From Lachnospiraceae bacterium UBA1201 (lineage in GTDB: Bacteria; Bacillota; Clostridia; Lachnospirales; Lachnospiraceae), in NCBI GenBank assembly GCA_002309675.1, contig DBXX01000003.1, forward strand, positions 1-5,763: a stretch of DNA of 5,763 nucleotides. Direction: 5' to 3'. Each line of letters opens with the position of its first letter. The stretch's first letter is position 1. Below the pieces are notes generated by a model, which saw only the letters and a list, made by a program, of their open reading frames with translations, ran no database searches and was not told the origin of the DNA. This document shows positions 5,361 through 5,763 of this stretch, piece after piece. Both the position numbers and the translations under genes were made by a program.

Positions 5361-5721
5361 CTTACGCGCAAACTGGAAGAAACAACAATCCTGCGCGTAA
5401 GAAAGCAAGATCAGGCTGTGCTATCTTACGCGCAAACCGAAGGAACCCGCGAACCTGCGCGTAAGATAGCAAGGTCAGGCAGTGCATTTTTACGCGCAAA
5501 CCCGAGGAAACTACAAAACTGCGCGTATGAAAGCTATCTTGGACAGTGCAATCTTACGCGCAAAACGGAGGAAACTACGATTCTGCGCGTATGAAAGCAA
5601 GATCAGGTAGTGCAATCTTACGCGCAAAACGGAGAAAACAACGCCCCTGCGCGTAAGAATGCAAGTTCAGATAGTGCATCCTTACGTGCAAAACGGAGAA
5701 AACTATGATCCTGCGCGTAAG
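5361..5721. repeat. Array B: six 64-bp units with inverted repeat TTACGCGCA/TGCGCGTAA
   Basis: Left arms start at 5361, 5425, 5489, 5553, 5617 and 5681, again an exact 64-bp period. Right arms are at 5392-5401, 5456-5465, 5520-5529, 5584-5593, 5648-5657 and 5712-5721. Centres are all 21 nt and A-rich. The inter-unit part here usually contains GCAAG.TCAGG..GTGCAAT, unlike array A's GCAAGCTTGTTCGGGGTG, so each array has been homogenised separately. Imperfect arms are TTTACGCGCA (unit 3), TGCGCGTATG (units 3 and 4) and CTTACGTGCA (unit 6). No protein can be encoded because 64 is not a multiple of 3. With the tail it fills the gene-free right end of the window. Confidence 0.95.
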
Positions 5722-5763
5722 AATGCAAGATAACCAGGCAACTGGGGAAAAAGCAACAAAAAA
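5722..5763. repeat. Conserved tail flanking array B (runs off window)
   Basis: This stretch matches 2082-2125 after array A. In array A a terminator for the preceding minus-strand gene follows about 15 bp later. The A-run at the window end suggests that a similar terminator, and another gene upstream, may lie just outside; this is inference. Confidence 0.6.

Noticed and set aside
5361..5721. Integron attC sites or plasmid iterons
   Set aside because: The units lack the attC core GTTRRRY/RYYYAAC, have no cassettes between them, and no integrase or replication gene is in the window.

Overview
The window looks like an accessory stretch of a Gram-positive, Clostridia-type (Bacillota) chromosome. 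The evidence is four paralogous Sec-exported lipoproteins with lipoboxes, a DUF998 membrane protein, AGGAGG/AAGGA-type ribosome binding sites, Rho-independent terminators and low-to-mid GC. I cannot name the species. Every gene I can support lies on the minus strand, so transcription runs right to left.

Layout in the direction of transcription (high to low coordinates). (1) 5361-5721: array B, six exact 64-bp repeat units, each holding a palindrome TTACGCGCA/TGCGCGTAA with a 21-nt centre. (2) 5265-5293: an extended -10 promoter. (3) A probable operon: lipoprotein L4 (5189-4470), lipoprotein L3 (4346-3639), a DUF998 membrane protein (3553-2918) and lipoprotein L2 (2896-2204), ending at a strong terminator (2168-2139). 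(4) 2081-1849: array A, four more 64-bp units. (5) 1781-1753: a second copy of the same promoter. (6) Lipoprotein L1 (1669-974). (7) A remnant of a short-chain dehydrogenase (SDR) C-terminus (about 969-816), cut off where L1 ends. (8) A sigma-A-like promoter (770-742), a 50-codon small ORF (686-534) and a terminator (503-472). (9) rtcB (440 to the window edge), broken by an in-frame TGA.

The most unusual feature is the module '64-bp palindrome array + conserved extended -10 promoter + lipoprotein', present twice (array A/L1 and array B/L4). The palindrome arms recur every 31 and 33 bp, close to three helical turns, just upstream of the promoter. This suits a phased array of protein-binding sites. 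The lipoproteins resemble the DUF6273 family and share a nearly constant body. Between the constant WWLRS and VRPA(M/L)W motifs, however, each has an almost unrelated 28-32 residue segment. This is the pattern of a surface protein family with a diversified binding face. L1 and L4 also share a 113-bp tract with one mismatch, which suggests recent duplication or gene conversion.

Functions of the lipoproteins and of the arrays are not known to me. The module interpretation is inference from layout and sequence comparison inside this window.
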